From Alphaproteobacteria bacterium (GTDB taxonomy: Bacteria; Pseudomonadota; Alphaproteobacteria; Micavibrionales; UBA2020): a stretch of 64,000 bases of DNA. Where the stretch lies: NCBI GenBank assembly GCA_021413445.1, contig JAIOQI010000043.1:1-64000 (forward strand), given 5' to 3'. Positions 7,504 to 15,686 of the stretch are shown here, piece by piece. Numbering within the stretch: position 1 is the stretch's first letter; every line of letters begins with the position of its first letter. The translations under genes were made by a program, and so were the position numbers. A model generated the notes under the pieces. The model had not been told where the DNA came from, searched no databases, and was given only the letters and a program-made list of their open reading frames with translations.

Positions 7504-8634
7504 ATGTCATTATATTACACCTCGCAAACCGGCACGGCGGCGGCGGCGCTCGACCTCAGCCTCAAGGGCCATTGGTCGGTCCTGTCCCTGCCCGCCATCC
7601 GGCGGGAAATAGAGGAAATCCCCCTCGCCGGCATCAAAAAAATGACCCTGAAGGGGGACGCGCTGGAGGATTTCGACACCTCGGCGGCCTGGTACCTGAA
7701 CGACCTGCTGGCCGGGCTGGCGGCGAGCGGCATCAAGGCCGCGATGACGGGATTCAAGGACAACCACCGCCGCGTCTTCGACCGCATCTCCGGCTTCCGG
7801 CCCGAAGAAGAAAAGCTGCCGCAAAAAATCCACCCGGTGCGCGCCTTCATGATCGCCACCGGGCGGAACCTGGTCGAAATCTGGAAGGACTGCATCAGGG
7901 GCATCGGCTTTCTGGGCGAATTCCTGGCCGGCATCCCGCTGCGGGTCTTTCAGCCGAAACGCTTCCGCTTCCGCAGCATCGTCTTCCACATCAACGAGGC
8001 CGGCATCAAGGCCATCCCCATCATCGCGCTGATGGCGTTCTCGATCGCCTTCGTGACGGGATACCAGGGCGCGTTCCAGCTGCAGAAATTCGACGCGACC
8101 ATCTATACGGTCGATCTGATCGTGCTCTCCACCCTGCGCGAAATGGGCGTGCTCATCACCGCCATCATGCTGGCGGGCAGGTCCGGCAGCGCCTTCGCCG
8201 CGCAGATCGGCACCATGAAGCTGAACGAGGAGGTGGACGCCCTGCAGACCATGGGCGTGTCGCCCTTCGAGGCGCTGGTGCTGCCGCGCATCATCGCCAT
8301 CGTGATCTCCCTGCCGCTGCTGACTGTCATCGCCAACATCATGGGGCTGCTGGGCGGCTACATTTTCTCCTATTCCTACCTCGACTATTCCTATGTGCAG
8401 TTCCTCTCCCGCATGCAGGAGGCGGCGGACATGCGGCAATTCTACGTCGGCCTGTCCAAGGCCCCGGTTTTCGCGCTGCTGATCGGCATCGTCGGCTGCA
8501 TGCAGGGCCTGCAGGCGCGGGGCTCCGCCGAGGACGTCGGGCGCAAGACCATCACCGCCGTGGTGCAGTCGATTTTCCTGGTGATCGTGGCGGACGCCAT
8601 TTTCTCCGTCATCTTCACCAAGCTGGGGATATGA
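7504..8634 (+). CDS. mlaE: MlaE-family lipid ABC transporter permease with fused N-terminal STAS-like domain
   Basis: 376 residues. Residues ~1-110 are a soluble domain resembling STAS/MlaB (beta strands, then LAASGIKAAMTGF). The rest is a MlaE permease: an amphipathic helix FRSIVFHINEAG, then several membrane segments, and the signature AGRSGSAFAAQIGTM with NEEVDALQTMGVSP. The complex moves phospholipids or other hydrophobic molecules between inner and outer membranes. MlaB, separate in E. coli, appears fused here. The stop overlaps the ATPase start (ATGA), so the two are translationally coupled. Confidence 0.93.
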   Translation: MSLYYTSQTGTAAAALDLSLKGHWSVLSLPAIRREIEEIPLAGIKKMTLKGDALEDFDTSAAWYLNDLLAGLAASGIKAAMTGFKDNHRRVFDRISGFRPEEEKLPQKIHPVRAFMIATGRNLVEIWKDCIRGIGFLGEFLAGIPLRVFQPKRFRFRSIVFHINEAGIKAIPIIALMAFSIAFVTGYQGAFQLQKFDATIYTVDLIVLSTLREMGVLITAIMLAGRSGSAFAAQIGTMKLNEEVDALQTMGVSPFEALVLPRIIAIVISLPLLTVIANIMGLLGGYIFSYSYLDYSYVQFLSRMQEAADMRQFYVGLSKAPVFALLIGIVGCMQGLQARGSAEDVGRKTITAVVQSIFLVIVADAIFSVIFTKLGI

Positions 8635-9389
8635 TGAAACCGCTGATCGAAGTCAGGAACCTCGTTAACAAGTTCGGCGCCCACGTCGTGCATGACGGGC
8701 TTGATTTCGACATCTTCCCCAGGGAGATCGTCGGCCTGGTCGGCGGCAACGGCACGGGCAAGACGGTGCTGCTGCGCTCGATCGTCGGGCTGCAGCGCCC
8801 GACCTCGGGCACCGTCATGATCGAGGGGAAGGACATCAACAGGCTGGACACGAAAGAGTTCCTGAACGTGCAGAGACTCTGGGGCGTGCTGTTCCAGAAG
8901 GGCGCCCTGTTCTCCAACCTGACGGTGATCGAGAACATCGCCTTCCAGCTCAAGGAGAAAACCACCCTGGCTGAGGACGTCATCAACAAGCTGGCGCGGA
9001 TGCGGGTCGATATGGTGGGGCTGCCCGCCAACGCCGGGGCGAAATACCCGGCGGAGCTGTCCGGCGGCATGATTAAGCGCGCCGCGCTGGCCCGCGCGCT
9101 GGTGCTGGACCCGAAGATCCTGTTCCTCGACGAGCCGACGTCGGGCCTCGATAACGTCGCCGCCGAAAGCTTCGACCAGCTGATCCGCGATACGGTGGAT
9201 TATCTCGGCATCTCGGTGTTCATGATTACGCACGACCTGGACAGCCTCTATTCCATCTGCGACCGCATCGCCGTGCTGGTCGATCGGAAAATCCGGACCG
9301 GCAAGCTGCAGGACCACCTCAAGGACAAGCATCCCTGGCTGCAGGAATATTTTCACAATAAACGCGCAAGATTCATGACAAGGGGATAA
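8631..9389 (+). CDS. mlaF: MlaF-type lipid ABC transporter ATPase
   Basis: 252 residues starting at one of two adjacent ATG codons (8631 or 8634); the second is better spaced from GGGG at 8625-8628. Walker A is GGNGTGKT, the ABC signature LSGGMIKRAALARAL, Walker B ILFLDEPTSGLD, and the H-loop THDLDS. The C-terminal LQEYFHNKRARF tail is typical of MlaF/Ttg2A proteins. It energises the permease encoded just upstream and lies 2 bases from the MCE gene. Confidence 0.95.
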   Translation: MMKPLIEVRNLVNKFGAHVVHDGLDFDIFPREIVGLVGGNGTGKTVLLRSIVGLQRPTSGTVMIEGKDINRLDTKEFLNVQRLWGVLFQKGALFSNLTVIENIAFQLKEKTTLAEDVINKLARMRVDMVGLPANAGAKYPAELSGGMIKRAALARALVLDPKILFLDEPTSGLDNVAAESFDQLIRDTVDYLGISVFMITHDLDSLYSICDRIAVLVDRKIRTGKLQDHLKDKHPWLQEYFHNKRARFMTRG

Positions 9390-9391
9390 AA

Positions 9392-10066
9392 ATGGAAACA
9401 GAAAAATATTATTTCAGGGTGGGGCTTTTCTGCATTCTGGTGACCGCCGCTTTTGTCTATTACCTGATTACCTTCGGCGGCGGGCAGGAAAGCAAGAATC
9501 TGGTCCGCTACGCGATCTATTTCGACAATTCCGTGGCCGGCCTCGCGCGGGGCGCGCCGGTCAAGCTGAAAGGCATCGCAGTGGGGCTGGTGGACGACAT
9601 CCGTTTCGTGTCCAAGGAAAACGACCGCATCTTCGCCGTCGTCGATATCGTCGATACGGCGCCGATCCGCAAGGATACGGTCGCCTCGATCGCCTTCCAG
9701 GGCATCACCGGCACCACCTACCTGGCGCTGGAGAACACCAAGCCGGACGCGCCGCCGGTCTATCTGACAAAAGAAAAAGGCGAAAAATATCCCGTCATCG
9801 CCTCGGAAAAGTCGGACTTCCAGACCGTGCTCGCCAACGCGCCGGAAGTGATGGGCGGGCTGGCGAAAATGGCGACGCAGGGGCAAAAGCTGCTCAGCGA
9901 CAAGAACATCACCGCCCTTCAGGGGCTGATCCTGCAATCGCATGACGTCCTCTCCGAGACCACCGGCGCGCTGCGCGAATTCAAGATGCTGGCGCGCACG
10001 CTGCGCGACGACCCCTCGGTCATCCTCCACGGCACGAGCTATGACGGCTACAAGGTGCAGAAATGA
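9392..10066 (+). CDS. mlaD: MlaD-type MCE-domain protein
   Basis: 224 residues. One N-terminal membrane anchor (about residues 10-28) is followed by an MCE domain: YAIYFDNSVAGLARGAPVKL, then KGIAVGLVDDI, and the later FQGITGTTYLALE. MCE proteins form periplasmic hexameric rings that carry lipids. The part after the MCE domain (~residues 145-224) is a short helical region, in the range for MlaD-like rather than PqiB/YebT proteins. The stop overlaps the next start by 4 bases. Confidence 0.93.
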   Translation: METEKYYFRVGLFCILVTAAFVYYLITFGGGQESKNLVRYAIYFDNSVAGLARGAPVKLKGIAVGLVDDIRFVSKENDRIFAVVDIVDTAPIRKDTVASIAFQGITGTTYLALENTKPDAPPVYLTKEKGEKYPVIASEKSDFQTVLANAPEVMGGLAKMATQGQKLLSDKNITALQGLILQSHDVLSETTGALREFKMLARTLRDDPSVILHGTSYDGYKVQK

Positions 10067-10662
10067 AAAAGATCCTCGCCCTCTGCGCCTGCTTTGTCCT
10101 GCTGGCCTCCTGCGCCCTGACGACGCCGAAAGACACCGGGCGGGCTTTTATGTTCGCCCTGCCGCCGGTTGAAACCGCGGTTCACGCCAAAGCCGGCGGC
10201 GGCAGCCTGACCGTGGCACTGCCGACCGCCGCGCCGGAGCTGGACACTTACCGCATCGCCCTGAACCGGGAGGGCCAGCGCTGGGATTATTACGCCGGCG
10301 CGCGCTGGGCGGACTTCCTGCCGCTGATGGTGCAGGACAGCCTGACGAAAACGCTCTCGGACGCGAAGCTGTTCAGGACCGCCGCCACCGACCAGTCGGG
10401 CAGCCGCGGCGAAAAAATCCTGAACGTCGATATCCGCGCCTTCCAGGCGGAGTATGAGAGCAAGACACTAGCGCCGGTCATCAAAATCAGCCTGATGGTC
10501 GCCCTGAGAAAGCAAGGCGAGGGAACGCCCGCCGCCTCTTTCGATATCCATACCGAAGCCAAAGCCGCCCAGGACAGCCTGTCCGCAATACAAGCCGCCT
10601 TCGCCGCGGCCTTCGCAGAAGCGCAGAAGCAACTGGTGAGCAAATTGAGACGGCGCTCCTAA
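10063..10662 (+). CDS. ABC transport auxiliary lipoprotein (PqiC/ABC_trans_aux-like)
   Basis: 199 residues with lipobox LLASC near residue 17. The mature domain has the pattern of PqiC-like auxiliary proteins: ELDTYRIALNREGQRWDYYA and ARWADFLPLMVQDSLTKTL, followed by a DIRAFQAEYE strand. Such lipoproteins sit at the outer membrane and dock with MCE transporters. It is last in the mla operon. No separate mlaA or mlaC is visible nearby, so this lipoprotein may be the outer-membrane partner here; that is an inference from context. Confidence 0.82.
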   Translation: MKKILALCACFVLLASCALTTPKDTGRAFMFALPPVETAVHAKAGGGSLTVALPTAAPELDTYRIALNREGQRWDYYAGARWADFLPLMVQDSLTKTLSDAKLFRTAATDQSGSRGEKILNVDIRAFQAEYESKTLAPVIKISLMVALRKQGEGTPAASFDIHTEAKAAQDSLSAIQAAFAAAFAEAQKQLVSKLRRRS

Positions 10663-10674
10663 ATTTCCTGACCT

Positions 10675-10739
10675 GTCATCCTGAGCCGAAGGCGAAGGAT
10701 CTCATTGATGTAGCAGGAGATTCTTTGCTTCGGTCAGAA
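10675..10739. repeat. dispersed GTCATCCTGAG-type intergenic repeat
   Basis: The sequence begins GTCATCCTGAGCCGAAGGCG and continues with inverted complementarity to CTTTGCTTCGGTCAGAAC. It belongs to the broad class of small intergenic palindromic repeats in alphaproteobacteria and lies at the end of the mla operon. Confidence 0.55.
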
Positions 10740-10763
10740 CGGCAAAATTAAGGAAAGTATCTA

Positions 10764-10793
10764 TTGACATAACAACAAAGAATCGCTTACACT
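10764..10793 (+). promoter_or_regulatory. sigma70-type promoter for the ankyrin gene
   Basis: TTGACA at 10764-10769 and TACACT at 10788-10793 are separated by 18 bases. Transcription would start about 12 bases before the ATG at 10812. The same TTGACA/TACACT combination occurs upstream of the gene at 21046. Confidence 0.65.
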
Positions 10794-10811
10794 CACCGGA
10801 TTACAGCCATT

Positions 10812-11762
10812 ATGAACGGAATTTATCCGATGAAGTTTTTTGACAGCCTTAAGGCAAAATTCAACCGCGTTTCCGACAAAATCTACTACGCCTGCTCGAA
10901 TACGGCTAACCTGTCGGACGCGGAGAAGCTGGATGCTGAAATGCGCCGGAGAAATCCCAACATCCGGCGCGTGCTGCAATTGCACGATAAAGGCGTGGTA
11001 ACAACCAACCACGAAAATACACCGCTGGAGCTGGCCGCGATCTATGGGCATTCGGCAGTTGTCACCGCCCTGTTGGATCACGGCGTTGATGTCAATCAAA
11101 GGTCTCAGCACAAGGATGGACATGGCGCCCTGATACCAAAGTTTTCTACGGCGTTCAGCATTGCCATCCTTAATAGACATCCCAAGACGGCGAAAATCTT
11201 CGCGCAACGCGGCGCCACGTTTGACCTCACTGACGGCGCCGGCAACAAAAACGCCTATGCAAAGGAATGTCAGGAAATTCTCGCCTGGGAGTCGTTCGCG
11301 GAAGTGGCGGAAATACTCAATCCCAGCGGGAATAATCTGGTTGCTGCGAAACGGCTGACGCAGGAAATGACGAAGAAAAATCCCGACATCCGGCGCATCC
11401 TGCAATGGTCCGATCAGGTCGTAAAAACCTACGACGGCTATACGCCCCTTACCTACGCTGTGAATTACGGACGGCCAGAAATTGTCACTGCCTTGCTGGA
11501 TCACGGCGTTGACGTCAATCAGCGGGATACAAAGGGGCGCACCGCCCTCTTTTACGCCGTTCATTCCGAACCCAGGCACCCCGGAATGGCAAAAGTTCTC
11601 GCCCAGCGCGGCGCTTTGGCGGATTTCACCTGTAACGGCGAGGAAGATATCCTGACAAGATATGCCCAACAATATTTGGCCAAGGATAAATTCAAGGAAG
11701 TGGCGGCAATCCTCAAGGCTCGCGGGAACAATCAAGCCACGCCAAAACCACCCGCCATGTAA
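10812..11762 (+). CDS. ankyrin-repeat protein made of two duplicated halves
   Basis: 316 residues; the start may be ATG 10812 or ATG 10830 (MKFFDSLK), which has a better-spaced GGA. Residues ~38-165 and ~166-310 are copies of one another: NPNIRRVLQLHDKG / NPDIRRILQWSDQV, TPLELAAIYGHSAVVTALLD / TPLTYAVNYGRPEIVTALLD, and LDHGVDVNQR in both. Each half ends with an AKIFAQRGA or AKVLAQRGA helix. There is no signal peptide. It has its own promoter and is convergent with the hydrolase gene. A protein-binding role is the family expectation; the partner is unknown. Confidence 0.85.
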   Translation: MNGIYPMKFFDSLKAKFNRVSDKIYYACSNTANLSDAEKLDAEMRRRNPNIRRVLQLHDKGVVTTNHENTPLELAAIYGHSAVVTALLDHGVDVNQRSQHKDGHGALIPKFSTAFSIAILNRHPKTAKIFAQRGATFDLTDGAGNKNAYAKECQEILAWESFAEVAEILNPSGNNLVAAKRLTQEMTKKNPDIRRILQWSDQVVKTYDGYTPLTYAVNYGRPEIVTALLDHGVDVNQRDTKGRTALFYAVHSEPRHPGMAKVLAQRGALADFTCNGEEDILTRYAQQYLAKDKFKEVAAILKARGNNQATPKPPAM

Positions 11763-11780
11763 ATTGCAGCCTGCAGGCCG

Positions 11781-12881
11781 TTAAAGCTTGAAAATCTTCG
11801 TCACCGGCTTGATGCCTGCCGTGCCGAGAACTTCGAGGCGGCCCTTCGATGCGTTGGCAACCGTAGCCACCCGGCTGAATTCGCAGCGGATGGGAGGCTG
11901 GAACCAGGTGAAGTTGCTGTCAAGATGCTCCACCGGCAGCGCCCGGGCGTATTCCACGCGGGTCAGGCCCTCGGCGCGCGACATCCAGCCGTCGCCGGTG
12001 CCGTTGAGGCTGGTTTCGAAGTGATTGGAGGCGCAGACCCGGCCATCCTGCATTTCGCGAATCCTGACTTGGGTATCGGTGCGCTCAATGACGCAGCCTT
12101 CGCCCTTGTTGACTCCCGCCAGGATATAGATCACCGGCATGGAGACCGGCTCCGTTGACAGCATTTTTTTGGCTTCCTGATAGTTCGCCGCGGTTTCGAA
12201 AGCCTTGCGCAGCAGATGCGCGGGCGGCAGGGCATTGCCTTTGTTGACCAGGTGGCGGTCGCGGAACCAGTCTTTGACGGCCCCTCTGTGGGTACGGCGC
12301 AGGGGCGCCTTGTTAATCGCCGCCGAAAACCGGCCCTCGGCCGTCGCCTGCAGGACGCCGCTGTAGCCGGGCCAGGTCACGTTGTGAAAATCGCCGGCCG
12401 GGCCGCGCTGATGCGCGACGACGATGTTCTCGCCCAGCGCCGGGAAAGGCCAGTCCAGCACGCGCGTCAGCACCGGGCCGTTGTCGGTATTGTAAACGCC
12501 GCTGGTGCAGCCCCATTCATAGGTGAGGTTGAGCATATGGACGCCTTTTTTGCCGATGATTTTCGCGTTCTGCTCTATTTCGTCGCGGTAGGGATTGTCC
12601 GATTTTTCCAGCCAGCGCTTCGAGAAAAAATCCGACACCGGCATAAAAGCCGGACTGACCGCCTTGGAGATCCAGCCGAAAGTGGAACGGCTCTTTTTGA
12701 CCACGTCCGTGGCCTTGTCCTTGAAATCCCGCGTCAGGCCAACGAGACCTATGGTGCGGGCATCGATATAGGGAATCTCGATGTCGCCTTCCTGCGGTTG
12801 GGACTGCTGCTTTTTGCGAAACAACCCGGCGACTTTTTGTTTACTGTTGTTGACCCATTGGCGAATTTTTTTCCGTGCCAT
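11781..12881 (-). CDS. NAAA/acid-ceramidase-like Ntn hydrolase
   Basis: 366 residues from ATG 12881, chosen because GGTGAGGA precedes it at good spacing; an upstream in-frame ATG at 12929 adds 16 residues without a ribosome site. The motif WGCTSGVYNTDNGPVLTRVL then DWPFP matches the nucleophile region of linear amide C-N hydrolases (NAAA, acid ceramidase and bile-salt hydrolase superfamily: CTS...R-x-L-D). Cys125 would be exposed by autocleavage. Later ASNHFETSLNGTGDGW and the Arg in SRAEGLTRV fit the NH...D...R set. There is no signal peptide; the N-terminal 45 residues are strongly basic. The substrate could be an N-acyl amide, N-acyl homoserine lactone or ceramide-like lipid. Confidence 0.75.
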   Translation of the reverse strand: MARKKIRQWVNNSKQKVAGLFRKKQQSQPQEGDIEIPYIDARTIGLVGLTRDFKDKATDVVKKSRSTFGWISKAVSPAFMPVSDFFSKRWLEKSDNPYRDEIEQNAKIIGKKGVHMLNLTYEWGCTSGVYNTDNGPVLTRVLDWPFPALGENIVVAHQRGPAGDFHNVTWPGYSGVLQATAEGRFSAAINKAPLRRTHRGAVKDWFRDRHLVNKGNALPPAHLLRKAFETAANYQEAKKMLSTEPVSMPVIYILAGVNKGEGCVIERTDTQVRIREMQDGRVCASNHFETSLNGTGDGWMSRAEGLTRVEYARALPVEHLDSNFTWFQPPIRCEFSRVATVANASKGRLEVLGTAGIKPVTKIFKL

Positions 12882-13221
12882 ATCGTCCTCACCCTTGAAA
12901 TAAAAACCATTGCTATAAGAAAATTCCATTTTTAAGTAACCTGTTTTCCAACAATATGCAAGGCGGGATGATAATTGAAATTATTGTATAATATTATGTA
13001 TTTAATAGCCGGAATCGCCGCAAAACGCGATTGCCTTGACTCTGCCCATAAAAATACCCTATAAATCTTGCAGTTTTACCGAGGCAAACTCTCCAGCAAT
13101 CATTGGGAAGTTGAGCGCTCTGCGTCCCCCCGTCAGCGAAATTACGCCCACGGGGGTGAAATTGTTTTGACACATAACCGCGTCATCCCCTACCGGGATG
13201 ACGGGGAAAGATGGGATAGAG
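12882..13221. other. 340-base intergenic region with a small palindrome
   Basis: No credible gene is visible. The left half is AT-rich (runs such as TTATTGTATAATATTATG) and should hold promoters for the flanking divergent genes. The right half contains a perfect hairpin, GTCATCCC/GGGATGAC, at 13182-13202 shortly before ffh; it resembles the ends of the repeat at 3994. Confidence 0.5.
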
Positions 13222-14676
13222 ATGTTTGAAAGTCTGGCGAATAAATTAGGCGGCGTTTTTGATTCGCTCAAGAAACGCGGCGCCCTCAAGGAAGAAGATG
13301 TCATCATCGCGCTGCGCGACATCCGCGTCGCGCTGCTGGAAGCCGACGTCGCGCTTTCCGTCGCCAAGGATTTCATCGACAAGGTGCGCGTCGAGGCCAT
13401 TGGCGAAAAGGTGCTGCGCTCGATATCGCCCGGCCAGCAGGTGGTCAAGATCGTCCATGACACGCTGGTCGAAACCCTCGGCCATGAGAATTCTGAACTG
13501 AACCTGAACGCCGCGCCGCCCGCCGTGATCCTGATGGCGGGGCTGCAGGGCTCCGGCAAGACCACCAGCGCCGGCAAGCTGGCTAAATTCCTCAAGGACA
13601 AGCAGCGCAAGAAAGTCCTGCTCGCCTCGCTCGACATCTACCGTCCGGCGGCGCAGGAGCAACTGGAAATTCTCGCCAAACAGGTTTCCGTCAGCGCCCT
13701 GCCGATCGTCCCCGGCGAAAAGCCGCTGCAGATCGCCAGGCGCGCCCTCGACACCGGTCGGCGCGAAGGCTACGACATTATCATCCTCGACAGCGCGGGC
13801 CGTTTGTCGATTGACGACGCATTGATGACGGAACTTGCCGAAGTCCGCGACTTCGCCAAACCGGTGGAGACCCTGCTGGTCGCCGACGCGATGACCGGCC
13901 AGGACGCCGTCACCACCGCGCAGAACTTTAACGAAAAAATCGGCATCACCGGCATCATCCTCACCCGTGTCGATGGCGACGCCCGCGGCGGCGCGGCGCT
14001 GTCCATGCGCGCCATCACCGGCAAACCGATCAAGTTCATCGGCGTCGGCGAACAGATGGACGCGCTGCAGGCTTTCGATGCCCAGCGCATCGCCGGGCGC
14101 ATCCTCGACATGGGCGATATCGTCAGCCTGGTTGAAAAAGCCGCCGAAAACATCGAGATCGAGGACGCCCGGCGCGCCGCCGAAAAAATGGCCAAGGGCA
14201 AGTTCGACCTCGGCGATTACCTCGGCCAGCTGCGCCAGATGCAGAAAATGGGCGGGCTGTCCGGCCTGATGGGCCTGATGCCGGGCATGGGCAAGATCAA
14301 GGGCGCGATGCAGAACGCCAATATCGACGACAAGATTTTAAAGCACCAGGAGGCGATCATCCTCTCCATGACATCGCAGGAGCGCGTCAAGCCGGAAGTG
14401 CTGAACGCCTCGCGCCGCAAGCGCATCGCCGCCGGCTCCGGCACCACGGTGCAGGACGTCAACCGCCTGCTGAAGCAGTTCCAGGACATGCAGACGATGA
14501 TGAAGCGCATGGCGAAGCTGGGCGGCAAAGGCATGATGCGCAGCCTGACCGGCATGCTCGGCGGCGGCGCGATGGGTGAAATGGAAGAAATGGCCAAGAA
14601 TATGCAGGCGCCAGGCGGCGCGATAGGCGGCGGCATCCTGGGCCCCAACCCGTTTCCGCTGAACGACAAGAAATAG
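13222..14676 (+). CDS. ffh: signal recognition particle protein Ffh
   Basis: 484 residues starting MFESLANKLGG. The in-frame ATG at 13198 would add eight residues not seen in the family. The N domain is followed by the GTPase domain with GLQGSGKTTSAGKLA, the DTGRREGYDIIILDSAGR segment and TRVDGDARGGAALS. A methionine-rich M domain follows (MMKRMAKLGGKGMM). It binds the SRP RNA, which is also in this window at 29.8 kb, and delivers nascent membrane proteins to FtsY. It heads a run with rpsP and rimM, an arrangement common in proteobacteria. Confidence 0.97.
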   Translation: MFESLANKLGGVFDSLKKRGALKEEDVIIALRDIRVALLEADVALSVAKDFIDKVRVEAIGEKVLRSISPGQQVVKIVHDTLVETLGHENSELNLNAAPPAVILMAGLQGSGKTTSAGKLAKFLKDKQRKKVLLASLDIYRPAAQEQLEILAKQVSVSALPIVPGEKPLQIARRALDTGRREGYDIIILDSAGRLSIDDALMTELAEVRDFAKPVETLLVADAMTGQDAVTTAQNFNEKIGITGIILTRVDGDARGGAALSMRAITGKPIKFIGVGEQMDALQAFDAQRIAGRILDMGDIVSLVEKAAENIEIEDARRAAEKMAKGKFDLGDYLGQLRQMQKMGGLSGLMGLMPGMGKIKGAMQNANIDDKILKHQEAIILSMTSQERVKPEVLNASRRKRIAAGSGTTVQDVNRLLKQFQDMQTMMKRMAKLGGKGMMRSLTGMLGGGAMGEMEEMAKNMQAPGGAIGGGILGPNPFPLNDKK

Positions 14677-14754
14677 GATTTGAGACGTAAAGGTTGCAGT
14701 CTCATAAGAAATTAACAAGCAGCCGTGTAAACTTTGAGTGAATGGAGAAATAAA

Positions 14755-15123
14755 ATGATTAAAATCCGTATGGCCCGCGCCGGCGCCAAGAAAAAGCCCT
14801 ACTACAATATCGTCGTGGCCGAATCCCGCGCCCCGCGTGACGGCAAGTTCCTGGAAAAGCTCGGCACCTACAACCCGATGCTGCCCCGCGACAACGCCAA
14901 CCGCGTGGTCCTGAAGGCTGACCGCATCAAGTTCTGGATAGCCAAGGGCGCGCAAGTGTCCGACCGCATCGCGATCTTCCTCGGCAAGGCCGGCATCGCC
15001 GCCATGCCCGCGCGCAAGAACAACCCGCAAAAGGCTGTCGCCAAGGTCAAAATGACCGACCGCAAGAAAGCCAAGGCCGAAAAAGCCGCCGCAGCCGCAG
15101 CTCCGGCTGAAGCTCAGGGTTAA
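14755..15123 (+). CDS. rpsP: 30S ribosomal protein S16
   Basis: 122 residues starting [20 protein letters not shown] with GGAG 9 bases upstream. The S16 core (~80 residues) is complete, and it carries an Ala/Lys-rich C-terminal extension ([19 protein letters not shown]) like many alphaproteobacterial S16 proteins. S16 is an early-assembly small-subunit protein. rimM follows 8 bases later. Confidence 0.97.
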   Translation: MIKIRMARAGAKKKPYYNIVVAESRAPRDGKFLEKLGTYNPMLPRDNANRVVLKADRIKFWIAKGAQVSDRIAIFLGKAGIAAMPARKNNPQKAVAKVKMTDRKKAKAEKAAAAAAPAEAQG

Positions 15124-15131
15124 TTCCGATC

Positions 15132-15659
15132 GTGCAAAGCAAAGAGGCTGTATCATCCCCCGCCCTGATTCTCATGGCGGAGATTGTCGGCGTACACGGC
15201 GTCAAGGGCATGCTGAAAGTGAAAGTTTTCGGCGATGACCCCGGCAAGCTGGTGGATTACCAGCCTCTTTGCGATGCCAGCGGAAAGAAGTTCAGCTTCC
15301 TGACCTTCCAGCCGCACCAGAATATCTATCTGGCGGCGCTGGAAGGTGTTTCCGACCGCACCGCCGCCGAAAAACTGCGCGGCACCAAACTGTATGTCCC
15401 CCGGGAAGCTCTGCCCCAGATCAAGGACAAGAACACCTACTACCACGTGGACCTGATCGGGCTCACCGCCAAAGATGCTGATGGCGCCATCATCGGAAAA
15501 ATCATCCAGGTGGCGAACTTCGGCGCCGGCGACCTGCTGGAAATAAAACCGCTTCAGGGCGCCAGCTATTACGTGCCCTTCACCAAAGCCGTCGTGCCCA
15601 ACGTGGATATGGCGGCGCGGGAAGCCACCGTCATCGTGCCGCACGGTTTGCTGGACTAG
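15132..15659 (+). CDS. rimM: ribosome maturation factor RimM
   Basis: 175 residues with a GTG start 8 bases after rpsP. MAEIVGVHGVKGMLKVKVFG is the RimM N-terminal signature; the PRC-barrel half contains YYHVDLIGLTAKDADG and the terminal PHGLLD. RimM assists 16S rRNA processing and binds S19. In most proteobacteria trmD and rplS follow, but here an RNase D gene comes next. Confidence 0.95.
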   Translation: MQSKEAVSSPALILMAEIVGVHGVKGMLKVKVFGDDPGKLVDYQPLCDASGKKFSFLTFQPHQNIYLAALEGVSDRTAAEKLRGTKLYVPREALPQIKDKNTYYHVDLIGLTAKDADGAIIGKIIQVANFGAGDLLEIKPLQGASYYVPFTKAVVPNVDMAAREATVIVPHGLLD

Positions 15660-15686
15660 ACCCCTGTTTTCGTGTATCAAAGTCGA

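Noticed and set aside
7572-8630. Upstream extension of the mlaF frame through mlaE
   Set aside because: The first ~350 codons of that frame are Arg/Pro/His-rich shadow of mlaE; ABC-ATPase sequence begins only at the ATG at 8631/8634.
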